This document shows, piece after piece, positions 1-12,000 of a stretch of 64,000 nt of DNA. The DNA is from Meandrina meandrites (lineage: Eukaryota; Cnidaria; Anthozoa; Scleractinia; Meandrinidae). The stretch spans positions 5,484,501 through 5,548,500 of the forward strand of contig OY855912.1 of assembly GCA_963693305.1 (NCBI GenBank), in the 5' to 3' direction. The first letter of the stretch is position 1. Each line of letters begins with the position of its first letter. Made by a program: the position numbers and the translations under genes. The notes below the pieces were generated by a model that did not search any database, was not told the DNA's origin, and saw only the letters and a program-made list of their open reading frames with translations.

Positions 1-1000
1 CACCAATAAAGTACACGAAGTAAGTAAACAGAACTCGATTCTCCCCCCGCGCGACGTCAAGCAAGCAAGAAACTTGTTTACACGGAACCCGTCACACACA
101 AACCTGCAGTTTCAACTGTATCATTTATTTTTCAAGAAGAAACACAATGATTTACTTCAGCTTGAAAGAAAAATGTTTCAACATTTATGTCATAAATAGT
201 TTATAGTTTTTAACAACTGAAATAAATACACAGTATGCAGAATGTAAACTTGGATGCATATATTCCTTCTTTATCCGGCCAAGGAATTATTTCAAAAATT
301 TAAAACTCCCTGTACAAGAAAAAACGTGTTGGAGAATACAAATTTCATAGAAACAATCCAAAATAAACGTCTTGAGCTCCTAAAAGAAGTCTTGATTTAC
401 ATAATTTTACTCTATCCAACGTTTACGTTCTGTGACGGCCGATATTCAATATTCCGTATAGAAACAAGAAACTACGTAGGTTTACTCGACTCGTTTAGTT
501 GTGGGTAGAATTAAATTGGATTACATTATTAAAAATAGGCTTAAAGCCCCTTGGCGTTTAATCCAGGAAGGTTGAGAAAGTTTTAAGGAAACTTGCATAG
601 TTTTAAAGTTGATCTGGTTTTCAAAACAACGCGATGCCGTGAGACCAAAGGAACTGTAAACACTGGTAAAACCATAAAACAAGAATTGGTGCTCCGGCTC
701 AAAACGAAACTATCTTCCTGGGTGTTAAAAAACTGTTTTCTACCGACAGAAAAAATGGTTAAGTCGCCAGAAAGTGAAGGGCAAAAATCGCACTTTCTAC
801 TACAATTTCAGAATCGAATCGAATCGAATCGAATCGGTCTTATCTCAATAACAAACCGAAGCGGGTAATTGAAACATCGATCGCCAATAATATTATCTTT
901 GCGACAGTAAATAAACGGTAAGAGATTGCACGAAAAAACTTGTTGAGCCATATTCCACCTTTAAAGGCCGTTTTAAAATTAGTAGTTTATCGGACGATCA
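1..1000. other. Gene-poor flank, 3' side of the ARL4-like gene
   Basis: I see no supported gene here. Short open frames at 254-508 and 593-868 have no recognisable motif or splice context. A small (GAATC)n pentamer run sits near 811-838. Confidence 0.6.
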
Positions 1001-1648
1001 TCATAAAATATTGTTCACGGAATTACTTCTAGATGCGGCTAATTTCCTCTTTCGCCGGCCGCTCTTTAAGTTTTTAATGTCGGTCTTCCACTGTGCTATC
1101 ATGTCGGACAAAACGCGCAGGCCTTCTACAATCCCATCGCCACAGACGGCTGAGGTAGGCTGAAGATACCACAAATGTCTCGAATTCAGATTATGAAGCG
1201 ATAATTTGTTCGTCACCTCCATCGGAGCCGATGCGTTGGGTAAATCTTGCTTGTTAGCGAATATTAAAATCGGAGCGCCGTTTATTTGAGCAGAGTTAAT
1301 AAGATTGAACAGTTCTTCCTTCGCTTCTTCTATTCTTTCCTCATTTGCACTGTCAACGACAAAAATTATCGCATCCGTCTGCCGAACGTACGCCTTCCAA
1401 AGTGGGCGGATTTGTTCCTTTCCGCTCACATCCCAAATTTTAAATCTCAAGTCTTTCGACGGTCGAACAGTTTCCACATTAAACACCGGCGTTGGCACGA
1501 TCCTTTCTTTCCAATCTTTCCACTTGCTTCGATATAAAATGGCTGTTTTTCCACTCTTGTCGAGTCCTAGCATAACAACGTGAAACGGTCTACGAATCGT
1601 TATTCTTGGACGAAATCGCCGGACGGAAACAACCACCGTGTTTCCCAT
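1001..1648 (-). CDS. ARL4-like: ARL4-like ARF-family small GTPase, intronless
   Basis: Predicted 215 aa. ARF-like GTPases are membrane-associated switches; ARL4 members recruit ARNO/cytohesin-type exchange factors at the plasma membrane. Visible motifs: P-loop GLDKSGKT, switch-I Thr in PTPVFNVET, switch-II WDVSGKE, NKQD, and a G5-type TSAV. The start is the MGN at 1646-1648, because Gly2 fits N-myristoylation and the domain begins about 27 residues later; an in-frame Met 27 codons further upstream is less likely. The C-terminus is strongly basic (KSGRRKRK), as in ARL4. A single-exon coding region also fits ARL4 genes. Oddity: ARF proteins normally read WDVGGQ in switch II, and here the catalytic Gln is Lys and one Gly is Ser. 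ARL4 over ARL11/ARL14 rests on the RPLWK...TDAIIFVVDS stretch and the tail. Confidence 0.85.
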   Translation of the reverse strand: MGNTVVVSVRRFRPRITIRRPFHVVMLGLDKSGKTAILYRSKWKDWKERIVPTPVFNVETVRPSKDLRFKIWDVSGKEQIRPLWKAYVRQTDAIIFVVDSANEERIEEAKEELFNLINSAQINGAPILIFANKQDLPNASAPMEVTNKLSLHNLNSRHLWYLQPTSAVCGDGIVEGLRVLSDMIAQWKTDIKNLKSGRRKRKLAASRSNSVNNIL

Positions 1649-1729
1649 TACCCTCCTCGTAGTTTGTGCGAAAATATTGCAGTATCCAAAGTGTTGTTGT
1701 AAAAGGTCACCAGGGCAGATCTGTACCAA

Positions 1730-2810
1730 TTTTGATGAATATTTCGCTGGATTTTGTCTGTTTAAATAGGCAATTTCTTCGCAATGTTGCTAAGTTTAGC
1801 GAGTGTAATTTAAAAACCGAAAATTTATCCCTTCCTTTCGCAACTGTACATTGGAACTTGCCAATTTTCACTGGTTTGAGTAAACGAACTTTTCTCCAAT
1901 ATGCAAATTTAGCTAATCCAGTTTATTTTGGGAACCGGCTTTTGATTGGCTCGGAGATAAAAACAGCATTTGCTTATTGTGCCGGAACAAGTATGTTTTG
2001 AATTGTCGAAGGAATTTAAACAATCATTTTGCGCAATGTTCGCGGGAGTTTTTCAGAAGTTAAACATCAGTTCTGTTTACTCTTTCAGTTTTCTTTTGCC
2101 ACGCTAAGAGCACCGTAAGCATGTCATGTCATGCGTCGTGATTATCGAGATAAAATCAATAAATCTAGCTTAATTAATTGGAGGTCTTGCGTAAACTGGC
2201 GAATGTTGTCCTCATTAAAACGAGTTTTCTTTATGTGCCGTATGACAAAGGACATTCCGCCGAAACTGAAAGAAAATAATTGTTCTGAATTGCTCAAGCA
2301 GAGATTGGTTCACACTTAAAATTTGGTATCGTAACTCATTGAAGCCATTTCACATTTGTGCTTCAAAAACTTTGGACGAATTTGGTATGTCTCATCGCAG
2401 CTGGCTTCATCTTCAACTACGTGTTGCTTAGCAAAGTTAAAATGAAAAGTAGATAAAATCGAAGAAGCCAATTCAAATTTTTGTTTAAATGCACTTCAAC
2501 AATAATTATAGGTTTTCGCACAACCATCCGTAGGAACTAAAGAATGTTGTTGGATGAAAAAATATTCGAAGACAACAGCTGATAATCCAAATAGTACTTG
2601 TGTTCACGGCGTGTCGCTCGTGCTCGGGGGTACATCTGAACCTCAATGGTTTGCGGTTTATTGGGTCAAACTATTGAAAAAAAAAAAACAATTCACATCA
2701 GTGACCCTCAGAGTAAAACCATTTATAAGCCTTTTAATACTTGGGGCTGCATCTTGTGAATGAAAAAAAGTCCTTTTCAAGTCAGAGAAACCGAAAAGTG
2801 ACGTATCTTT
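1730..2810. other. Upstream flank of ARL4-like gene, no other gene seen
   Basis: The stretch just upstream of the ARL4-like gene holds an inverted CCAAT-type box (gattggct near 1944-1951), a possible minus-strand promoter element. The remainder is AT-rich with no supported coding exon. Confidence 0.4.
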
Positions 2811-2817
2811 ACATTTT

Positions 2818-3365
2818 TTTAGCTCACGGCTGTCGCGAGTAAAAGATTGTGACCCAGCTTATTTCTTTGAAGACATAAAAACACCTGTTGCTCCCTTCTT
2901 ATTAAGGCAAAATTTTATTATCATTTCTTGTTCCCTTGGTTGATGTATGGTAATACAATTTCCTTCTCTTTGAAAAAAAAAACTGAAAGAAGGAATGTCG
3001 TGCAGAATTCGATAGAATGTCCCGACATCAAGCCTTTTCACCGTCGCTTAAATTTCCAAGATTCGGATTTCATTCTCGTCAAAAGTAAACAAATGTTTCC
3101 CAGCCCATTTTTATTTATTCATATCTTTCAGTCTGTCGAAATATGCTGACAAGAAACGACTTCCCATAAGGCGGGAGTAAACATTGAATTTGAGTTTTAA
3201 AGAAGAGATAGAAGAGGGAAAATTGTGTTTGGGACACAAACAGACATTTGAACCCCACGCAAGAGAATTTATTTTTTACATTTCCAGCTCACAGTTGTCG
3301 CGAGTGTAAAAAAAAGTAATGTGGTGCAGACGTAGGAACACCTGTTGCTCCTCTTGACAGCTTTG
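2818..3365. repeat. Diverged direct repeat pair
   Basis: Two similar blocks lie about 460 bp apart. Both carry agctcac(g/a)g(c/t)tgtcgcgagt (near 2820 and 3287) followed by acacctgttgctcc (near 2881 and 3339). They read as an old tandem duplication. A poly-G run follows at about 3400-3420. Confidence 0.55.
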
Positions 3366-3836
3366 AAAAGGTTTACTTCAGGGCCCGCGAGGGAGCGGCT
3401 TGGGGGGGGGGGGGGGGGAGGGGGCCTCGGATGAATAGATGTAAAGTTATCTTGCTTTCTTGTTCACAAATTGTCATGATCGACTATCTTGGCATCTTGG
3501 AGGGTGGGGGGACTTACACGAGTTAAAGAGCAAGGGGCTTTATTGAGTTTTCGTGGTATTTCAATAAAACATACATACAATTTTGGCTTCCGGAAGATGT
3601 GTTTTACGTGCCACTAAATGGAGAAACATTTCTTTTACTGACTTCAGGACCGATCGCCCTAAAGCCAAAAGCATATTAATGAACTCATGCACACTCCTCG
3701 CGTTCTCGATCGGCTTGTACATGAGCTTCACAGTGATAAAGAGCTATGCAGTTAATTACTGAATGAGTGAAGAGTGTTATCGTTTATTAACTACTCAATG
3801 CTTATTCCATAGTAAATCTCTGTAACAAGGACTGGA

Positions 3837-4232
3837 TTAAAGGGACACTGTCACGGACTTTTTTGGCTTTTTTAGTAAAACTGCACCAAAATCACGACTA
3901 AGTTCTTTCAACCATGCAGGAAATTCTCCTAGAACGTTAAGGTAAGGATATCTGGCAAATTGTTTAAAGAAGAGGGTGACCATGACTAGTTTTCATCAAT
4001 TTTTCCAAACCACAAGGACAGAACTTGAAAAGTCAGGCTAACTTTTTCAAGTTGAGATCAAAAGCTCTCGATGGTATGTATCACTGCAGTGATAACACTC
4101 TATATTTAACTTCTCTACACTGGTATAGTAATTTTAAGAAAACTTGACCACTGTTTATAGGTTTCCAATGGTGTAAACATGTTTTTGGGTTGTTGAATTT
4201 TTGAAGTTATGCTCGTGACAGTGTCCCTTTAA
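3837..4232. mobile_element. TTAA-flanked MITE, 396 bp (piggyBac-like target site)
   Basis: A perfect 19-bp terminal inverted repeat, including TTAA, starts at 3837 (ttaaagggacactgtcacg) and ends at 4232. TTAA at both ends is the piggyBac target-site hallmark. No open frame is supported inside, so it is a non-autonomous element. Confidence 0.85.
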
Positions 4233-4855
4233 ATTGGAAAACACCTTTCGAATACAAGACTTCACTGAGACCCTCTAAGAAGGGTCACTTCTATCTCTAA
4301 TTCAGTTAAGTCATCACATTTTAACTTTTCACCTTGTTCCTATCTCACTGTCTAATAAAATATTAATAGAATTATTATAATAGTATATTCACGAACTAAT
4401 ATTATATTTAAAAAATGTCCTTTCGATCTTTCTTCGATTGTATGTGGTTAAACTACTTACTGAGAAAAATTGTTTGTGAAGGTTACATTAAAAATGATTA
4501 CCAAGGCAGCCAGCACCCCTTTTAACTGTTTCATAGCTTTCACAACAACTGTTCAAGTCGTATCTGTATTATAATACAACATAATTATCACTTTCAAATT
4601 TACAGAGCGTATGTTCAGTTAATGCTTTGCTCTGTAATATGTATCTAAAACCCAGGGCGCTCTTTGATCCTAATTGAGTTGAAACTGACACTAACTAAGG
4701 CGTTTTCGCCATGGAAAAAAAACGTTTTCAAAGACATGCCCCAGATCCCTTGATATTAGCGTCTTTGGTGCTTGCACCGTACTACGTTATTTACACCCTC
4801 GTTTTTTTGTTACTTCTGATTCAATTTCTGATAGTGTCAACTTCTGGACAAGTGC
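4233..4855. other. AT-rich spacer downstream of left LRR gene
   Basis: No gene or clear repeat is seen. It lies 3' of the minus-strand LRR exon. Confidence 0.4.
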
Positions 4856-4861
4856 TTTATT
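4856..4861 (-). promoter_or_regulatory. AATAAA polyadenylation signal of the left gene
   Basis: On the minus strand AATAAA begins a few bases after the TGA stop of the LRR exon (stop at 4865-4867), implying a very short 3' UTR. Confidence 0.5.
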
Positions 4862-4864
4862 TCT

Positions 4865-6099
4865 TCACTTAGTTATTACTTCAATGTGAAAAACGTTCAA
4901 GCTGCTTAGCTCATAATTACTGTGAATAAGTGCTTCGGCTAAGTACCTTACCCCTTCATCTGTTATTGCGTAATTACCACTGAGGTTTAACCTGCTTAGT
5001 CCGCAGTTGCTGGTCAGAGCTTCAGCCAAGTGCTTTAATCCTTTATCTGTCACTATAATGCGGGAAAGGTTTAAGCTGTCCAGCTTGCAATTCCTGTCAG
5101 CAAGTGCTTCAGATAAGTACTCGACTCCTTCGTCTGTTACCACATTATAAGAAAGGTTTAAGTATCTTAGTTCGCAGTTACTGTTAATCAGTACTTCAGC
5201 TAAATGCTTTACTCCTTCATTTGTAATCGCTATATTACGACTGAGGTCTAAGCTGCTAAGTGTACAATTATTGTTACTAAGGGCTCTAGACAAGTACTTT
5301 ATACCTTCATCTGTTATTGAGTTATTGCCACCGAGGACTAAGCTGCTTAGTTTGCAGTTGTTGCTAGTACTAAGTGATCTACACAGGTTTTTTATGCCTT
5401 CATCTGTTATTTTGTAATTGCCGAAGAGGTTCAGGCTACTTAGTTTACATTTGCTGTTGGAAAATGTTTTAGATAAGTGCTCTATTCCTTCATCCGTTAT
5501 TCCTTTGTTGCGACTGAGGTTTAACCTGTCTAGTTTACAGCTGGAGTCATTGAGTGCTTCAGCCAAGTGCTTTACTCCTTGATCTGTTATTTCATCATTG
5601 CGACTGAGGTCTAAGTTGTTTAGTTCACAGTCACTGTGAATGAGTGCTTTACACAAATGCTCTACACCTTTGTCCGTTATGTAGTTGAGGCTTAAACTTG
5701 TTAACTTGCAATCACTATGAGTGAGTGCTTCAGCCAAGTGCTTCACACCCGCGTCTGATATTTCAATGTCACGAAGACTTAAGCTGTTTAACTTAGAATC
5801 ACTCTCAGTCAGTAGTTTACACAATACAGCTAAATCTTGGTCCTTATCTGTTGGCCACCAGATCAAAGCTCGTAACTGCACATCTTCATCAGCACCCTTG
5901 CTTTCTCCTTCAGCTGTTGACACAGAAGGTGGGTCTGGTAAAATTTTGCTTGTTGACACTCTCTGACGATGAAGTAGCTCATCCAAAAACAGCATCACTA
6001 CTTGCCACGCACCTTCCTTGACATGAACAGCAAAAAATCGTCTCAATTCTTCGTCATCCATAGCTTCTCTTAACTGCTTCACTGGGAAAGATTCTTGGC
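4865..6099 (-). CDS. Left paralogue exon: pre-LRR domain plus about 10 leucine-rich repeats
   Basis: The exon starts after a ctacag acceptor (exon edge 6099) and ends with TGA at 4865. Its first 110 residues (AMDDEELRRFFAVHVKEG..., then WWPTDKDQDLAVL) match the start of the right-copy LRR exon. About ten 27-30-residue repeats of RNase-inhibitor/NLR type follow, approximating CKLxSLxLSxNxxITDEGVKHLAEAL. Units differ clearly from each other, unlike the right copy. Such repeats normally form a horseshoe ligand- or partner-binding surface. No transmembrane segment is visible, so it is probably cytosolic. Confidence 0.85.
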
Positions 6100-9000
6100 C
6101 TGTAGGATGAATGAAACAGAATATAAGCCATGGCTTCTAAAGGTCTGTAAAAACTTGTTAAAGGAATGCTGAAAATGCCTGCAGAGCAAGCGCTCCTGTA
6201 CGACTGAAGAATTTTCTACAAACTACAGCAAATTCATGAACTCAAGAGAGGACTTTTAATGAATACTTACTGTCGCAGGATTTAACCCATTAATTGGCGT
6301 CTGGAGGTTAATGAAAAAACCCCCGCATTTTTTAGACATTAAATTTTGGCATTTTCTGGTCAGTTACGAACTAAATCAGATGCAAACTACTCAAAATGGC
6401 ATTTGCAACATAAAATCGAAAGTTTGTTTCGCTTTTCCCTCTTCCTCTTTCTTCTTATCTTCTTCACTAATCAGTGGCGGATCCAGGGGAGGGACCCGGG
6501 CCGCCCCCAGCTTATTTTTTCGGAAATAGCCCATTTTCTTTGAAGTGCCAGAATTATCTTCGCAGAATTCAACATTCATAGTCAAGCGGGCCCCCTCCTT
6601 AGCTAAAGGTCTGGATCCGCCACTGCTAATGACGGAGTCGAAGTCGTAATCAGAAGCGCAAGATGTTAGGATCTAGTGAAAATCAAATCGCAAGCAGTGT
6701 TCCGATTCCGCTTATGACTCCGTCGCTTATGATCAGATTGTCGGGATCGCAAGCAGAAAGGAAGCACTCTCCGATTCCGATTCCGTCGAGCTCCTGACTC
6801 TTTCTTATGACTCCGATTTTTTATTTTCACTAGGGTCGTAAGCGCTCTTACGGCTCTGCTTACGACTCCCGCTCTGTCGCTAGTGGAAACCAGCATTTAC
6901 TGGGATGGCGTTCACTTAAAAATTTCCCGAGAAAGCGTTAACGAGATAGGAAATCCTTCCCATAGAATAGTCAGGGGTAGCCAGGGGTAGATGGAAGAAA
7001 TTCTTCTCCGAGTTAATCCAATCACTCTGCTTTCTACAGAGCCTGAGTATAGCCTGAGTAGGTGGTGAGTGCAACAAAGGCCAACGTTCGTCACGGCCGG
7101 TGTCCTAGCGGATTGACAAACAAGTGAAATTCAGTCAGGACCAAAAAAACTATGTTCACCTTAGAGAGGTGTCCGCTTAAAGAGAGTTGCCTGTATTCAA
7201 TAAATGAGTCATGAACGCTGGTGTCTCTTCTGATACCCTATTGGTTATTCTTCAATAACCAAATAAGGGCTTGCAAAAAACACTGTTTGTTCTTTTGCTA
7301 TAGCATGTAGTATGTACATACCTGACACCCAATCATCTTTATCGGTTTCTGTTAAAACCTTTTCATCAGTGAAATGGGTTGGTTTTTCCGCAGTTGGAGC
7401 TACACATTCAAAATGACCTTTAAAGATAAAGAGAGACAAGTAAGGTGGCATGTCATATCATGATGTAATTAATCAATATGTACATATATGTGTAAATCTG
7501 TTAAACAGCACTGCAGTTTTTCAAAGATATAAATATGCACATTTATATTTATTTTTATAATGCACATCTTTACGTTCAGTCAAGCTGAGAAATCAGGAAG
7601 AATTGAATGTTTGAATGTTTTAAATAATCACTAAGAAGTTTATTAGTATTTAACAATTATTCACTGAAGTGGAGGTGAATAGTGGTGGATATGTTGTGGT
7701 TTAAATTTATCTTTGGTTTAAAAATTTTCAAACCAGTTTGATTTTGGTTTTTCATTGTCTCAAATTCATTATCATAATCTGAAACAAAGGGAAATAAAAA
7801 TCAAACTGGTTTGAAAATTTTTAAACCAAAGATAAATTTAAACCACAACAGATATTTACCAAGCTGCAGCAGCGAGGTAAACATCCACCACTTTCACTGA
7901 CACTGAGGTGAATAATTGTTTTAGTATATACCACACAAGTTGAATAACTAGCGGACCAAAACATTACTTTCGGTACCCAAAGCGATACAATGTACGTGAA
8001 GCCATTTTGTTTTTCTTTGGCTGCTCAGAGATGAATAGTACTTTGCTAATCACCTCTGAGTTAACCAATCAGCACGCGTGGAAAGCACTATTCACTTGTG
8101 TGGTATACTAAACACAGATATTGCAGAACTAAATGAATAGTACAATCAAATTTCTGCTAACCTCCCAAAGGTGGACACCTCCATTATGAGCAGACACAAA
8201 TAAACACCACATTTTTGATCTCTCACAAGCAAACACCTCTCTATAGTGAACCCTTTTCCTGGTTCTAAGGGTGTATGCTAATATCTGATGTTCTTAAGCT
8301 ACGTATAAAGAATTTATAAGTATCTAGTAGCTAAAAGTTTACTCAGCACTTTCCCCACCCACAAATAACTACAGACGTGAATACTGTGGCATGAAGTGAG
8401 TATTTTGAACTCTGTGCAGTTGCATTTGGTGCTAACAAAGTATTATTTTTTTGTTTAATTTGTTCAAAAAATTCAAAATTCAGTATGCATTTGTTTAAAG
8501 ATCAAACATTGCTCAATGATTGGGTTCTGTTTACAATACCAATTAAGCAAAGAACCAAAGAAAATGCAAATTTCCTCTCTAAAAATTTACAACATTATTT
8601 TTATGGTCAATTAGTCAAGCAACATATCTCCTTTTAAGATGATTCCTCAGAAATAAAAGTTGTTGAACAATTTTTTGGAAACTTTCCCTGAATGTTCTCT
8701 ACCAATCACTGTTTCGAAAATTACAATATGCTCACAAAAAAGATAAGATGGGCCAATTTTACCCCATTTACGCCTGTTCTCAGGTACTAATCATGCACAT
8801 TATTCCATCGGTCCACATTACATTTTGTGGTGGCTGGAAGCAGAGTTTATTCAAGTAAAACTTGAAACAAACTTGATGGGTAGAAAGGCCCTAGCATAAG
8901 GAACAATGTATTGTATAATGAAAAAAATCACACAAATCCAAACAACATTAATTGAATCAAAACGCTCCTAGAGTTATTGCTTCCAAGGACATAATATAAT

Positions 9001-12000
9001 TTGCATCTTTGAGTAACAGTTTAATGTGCCCACTTTTAGCTAATAATAGTATATCTTTTTTTTCTGAACAGTTTTTTTTTAACACAAAGAGAATAATTTG
9101 TACACCTAAATTTTGCAAGAAAAAACATAGGTCACCACCCCTAATCACGAGAAAACAACGATTTAACTCTCTCGCGAGCCATTAGCGGTATAGAAAAAGC
9201 CGCCAATTTGTTCATGTGCATGCACTTAAGTATGCGTAAAATTCTGTACAGAAGGGATGCGCAATGCAATACTGAGGAGTCACCTTAAATAGCTTAAGAT
9301 ACTGTTTGAATTACCCTTCAAATGTTTATTTGGAGGTGACTGAGTGTGTTGTGTAATCTGATTGAACTAAAGGATTTTTTCTAGTAAGAGTTGGACTAGT
9401 TCTACGTTTTTTGCCAAATTTGATTAAGATTTCCTATTTCTTTTTCCACTGCCTCCAGGCAACATTCACAAATTAGTAACTAAAAGACGAACAAAACCAC
9501 AATTTAACTCACAATGTCACATGGAAACTAACCTCTTGCTGATTCTTTCTCAAAGTACACTTTGTATGCTTTATACTCCTCTTCTAAGATTGTTGTTTTA
9601 AGCTTCAGCTCTGTAAGGCTCAGATGCATCAAGATCTCTTTTGTTACAAAACATTTTTGAACCACTTCACCAAGATGGCCAAATAAATAATCTTCCCACA
9701 GCCTCTCAAGAGCATCAAGTGAATCACACTTCACTGTTATCAGCAAACTTCCTGTGTCAACACCTGTTAGAACAACTCGCATTTCTTTCAGGTATGTCAA
9801 AAAGTTATCACGGTCGTCTTCACACATTGGTGGTGTAGTCTGCAGATAGTTTGCAGCAATTAAACGGAAAAGTTCGTTTTCTGTTAGAATGGGTGCTTGG
9901 AGAATGTCAGCTCTCGCTGGTACTGCAGACCCTCCCTGGTGACTTAGTTTTGGAGATCCTTCTGATTCTGTTTCTGAAGCAGGAGTTCTATTCTGTGTGA
10001 TATGTTCTGCAGGTTTCATGGATTCCACATCAACCTTCATTTTCAAAGCTGTTGATTTGGAACATTTTTTAACACTTTTAATTACAAGCACTTTCAAGAT
10101 ATATTAAATTAGAACTAATTAATGTTCAAAGAACTTTCCAACATACAGTAGTTATTTTCGTTTACATGCATTGAAGAGTTTTTTTGTTGAACTGTTCCAA
10201 TTATCGAGTGTATTAAATTTATGAGATCGAGTTAGAAATTTCGAGTTAGAGTTAGAAATTTCTAGTTCAAGTTTGAAATTTCGAGTTCGAGTTGGAATTA
10301 GAATTTCAATTTTGAGTTAAAATTTCGAGTTCTAGTTAAAAGGAAGGGCCTGAAAAGTTACTGATTTCGTGATGGAAGACGAAAAAAAAAGAAAAAAAGA
10401 GAAAGAAAACGAAAACGAAAAGCCCACAACATAGCGTGACATTTTCGCAGTTGGTCACGCATAGTGTCGCCCTTATCAACAAATGAAAGCTAACCGCAAG
10501 CAAATAGGAGTGGAACTTAAACCGCAAGCAAACCAGAGTGGAACTAACCGCAAGCAAACCAGATTGGAGCTAACCGCAAGCAACTTGATATTTTAACTTG
10601 AACTCGAAATTCTAACTCGAACTCGAAATTTCTAACTTGAACTCAAGAAATCGACAGACCCCCAATTATCATGCAGAAAAGTAGATACAACATTAAAGAA
10701 ACAGGTTAGGTAGATAAACCATGCAAAACAAGTTAATTCTTGTACAGAACACTAATAAAAATAAATGGAAACTTAAATGTGGTTTTCAAACTTTATATAA
10801 TGGCAGATCCACGATTGAAGACATCAACAACACAATTATTAGGAGTCTGATCCCTTATGCATCCTTAATACAAATGGATAAGTAGGATGGACGATTGAAA
10901 TGGTTGCAATGGAAATTTTGCAGTCAAATTTGAGACAGTCAAGGGGAATATTCGCTGAGATTCACTGAGCCTGAGGTGAATAATTGTTTTAGTCTAATTT
11001 TCAGAGGTGAATATCACGAACTACAAAATGAAGAACTTAAACACGGAAACTAAGTAGGATGGACGATTGAAATGGTTGCAATGGAAATTTTGCAGTCAAA
11101 TTTGAGACAGTCAAGGGGAATATTCGCTGAGATTCACTGAGCCTGAGGTGAATAATTGTTTTAGTCTAATTTTCAGAGGTGAATATCACGAACTACAAAA
11201 TGAAGAACTTAAACACGGAAACAGCAAACACCAGTGCTCGCTTGCATAATTATATTGTAAACAAGTTTAATTCATGGTAAATCAGAATTTACACTTTAGT
11301 TTAACCAATAAAATGGAAAAAAACAAACACTAAGAAAAAGACAGAATCATATCTAGTACCTTTGAATTGAAATGAGTCAAGCAGCTCTGGCCTGAAGAGA
11401 ACTGAATAATTTTGGGTCAATCGATCGGATTGAGTTTCTCGCGGCTGCGTGCGATCTACAAAACCACCGTGTTTACCATCAATTCTAAATGCCTTGAGAA
11501 TCATCTCTTGAAAATATTTTCGGTCCAAAAGCCTTGGTAGACAATTTCCAAAATTCTAACTGTGTTGAATACTCTGGATTTGAAGTGATTTCTTCAGAAT
11601 GAATGAAAATTTCATTCAGCAAATGCTGCCATGTTTACTTGCCTGGATGGCAAAGATGGCGTGGCTGAGTAACCAAGCCCCGAAATGCTATATTCACCAC
11701 CTAGCCAGTGAATATACATGAAGCATCGATATCATAAACTAGAGCATTTTGACCAATCAAAATGTTCCATTCTTATATTCACCTCTGGAAATTAGACTAA
11801 ACTAATACACTGGATCATAATGACAGTCACTATAAAAATTTACAATTATATAACAATTAGTAAAATTTAAACTCGTGGTAATGAGCGATTGAACTGACTG
11901 GGCATTAAAGGAGAAGTTTACTCCAGAATGGCCATTTATTTTCTTTACGCCAATGAAACGTTTATACAAAAATATGTTATTCACCAAAATTTCAGCTTCC

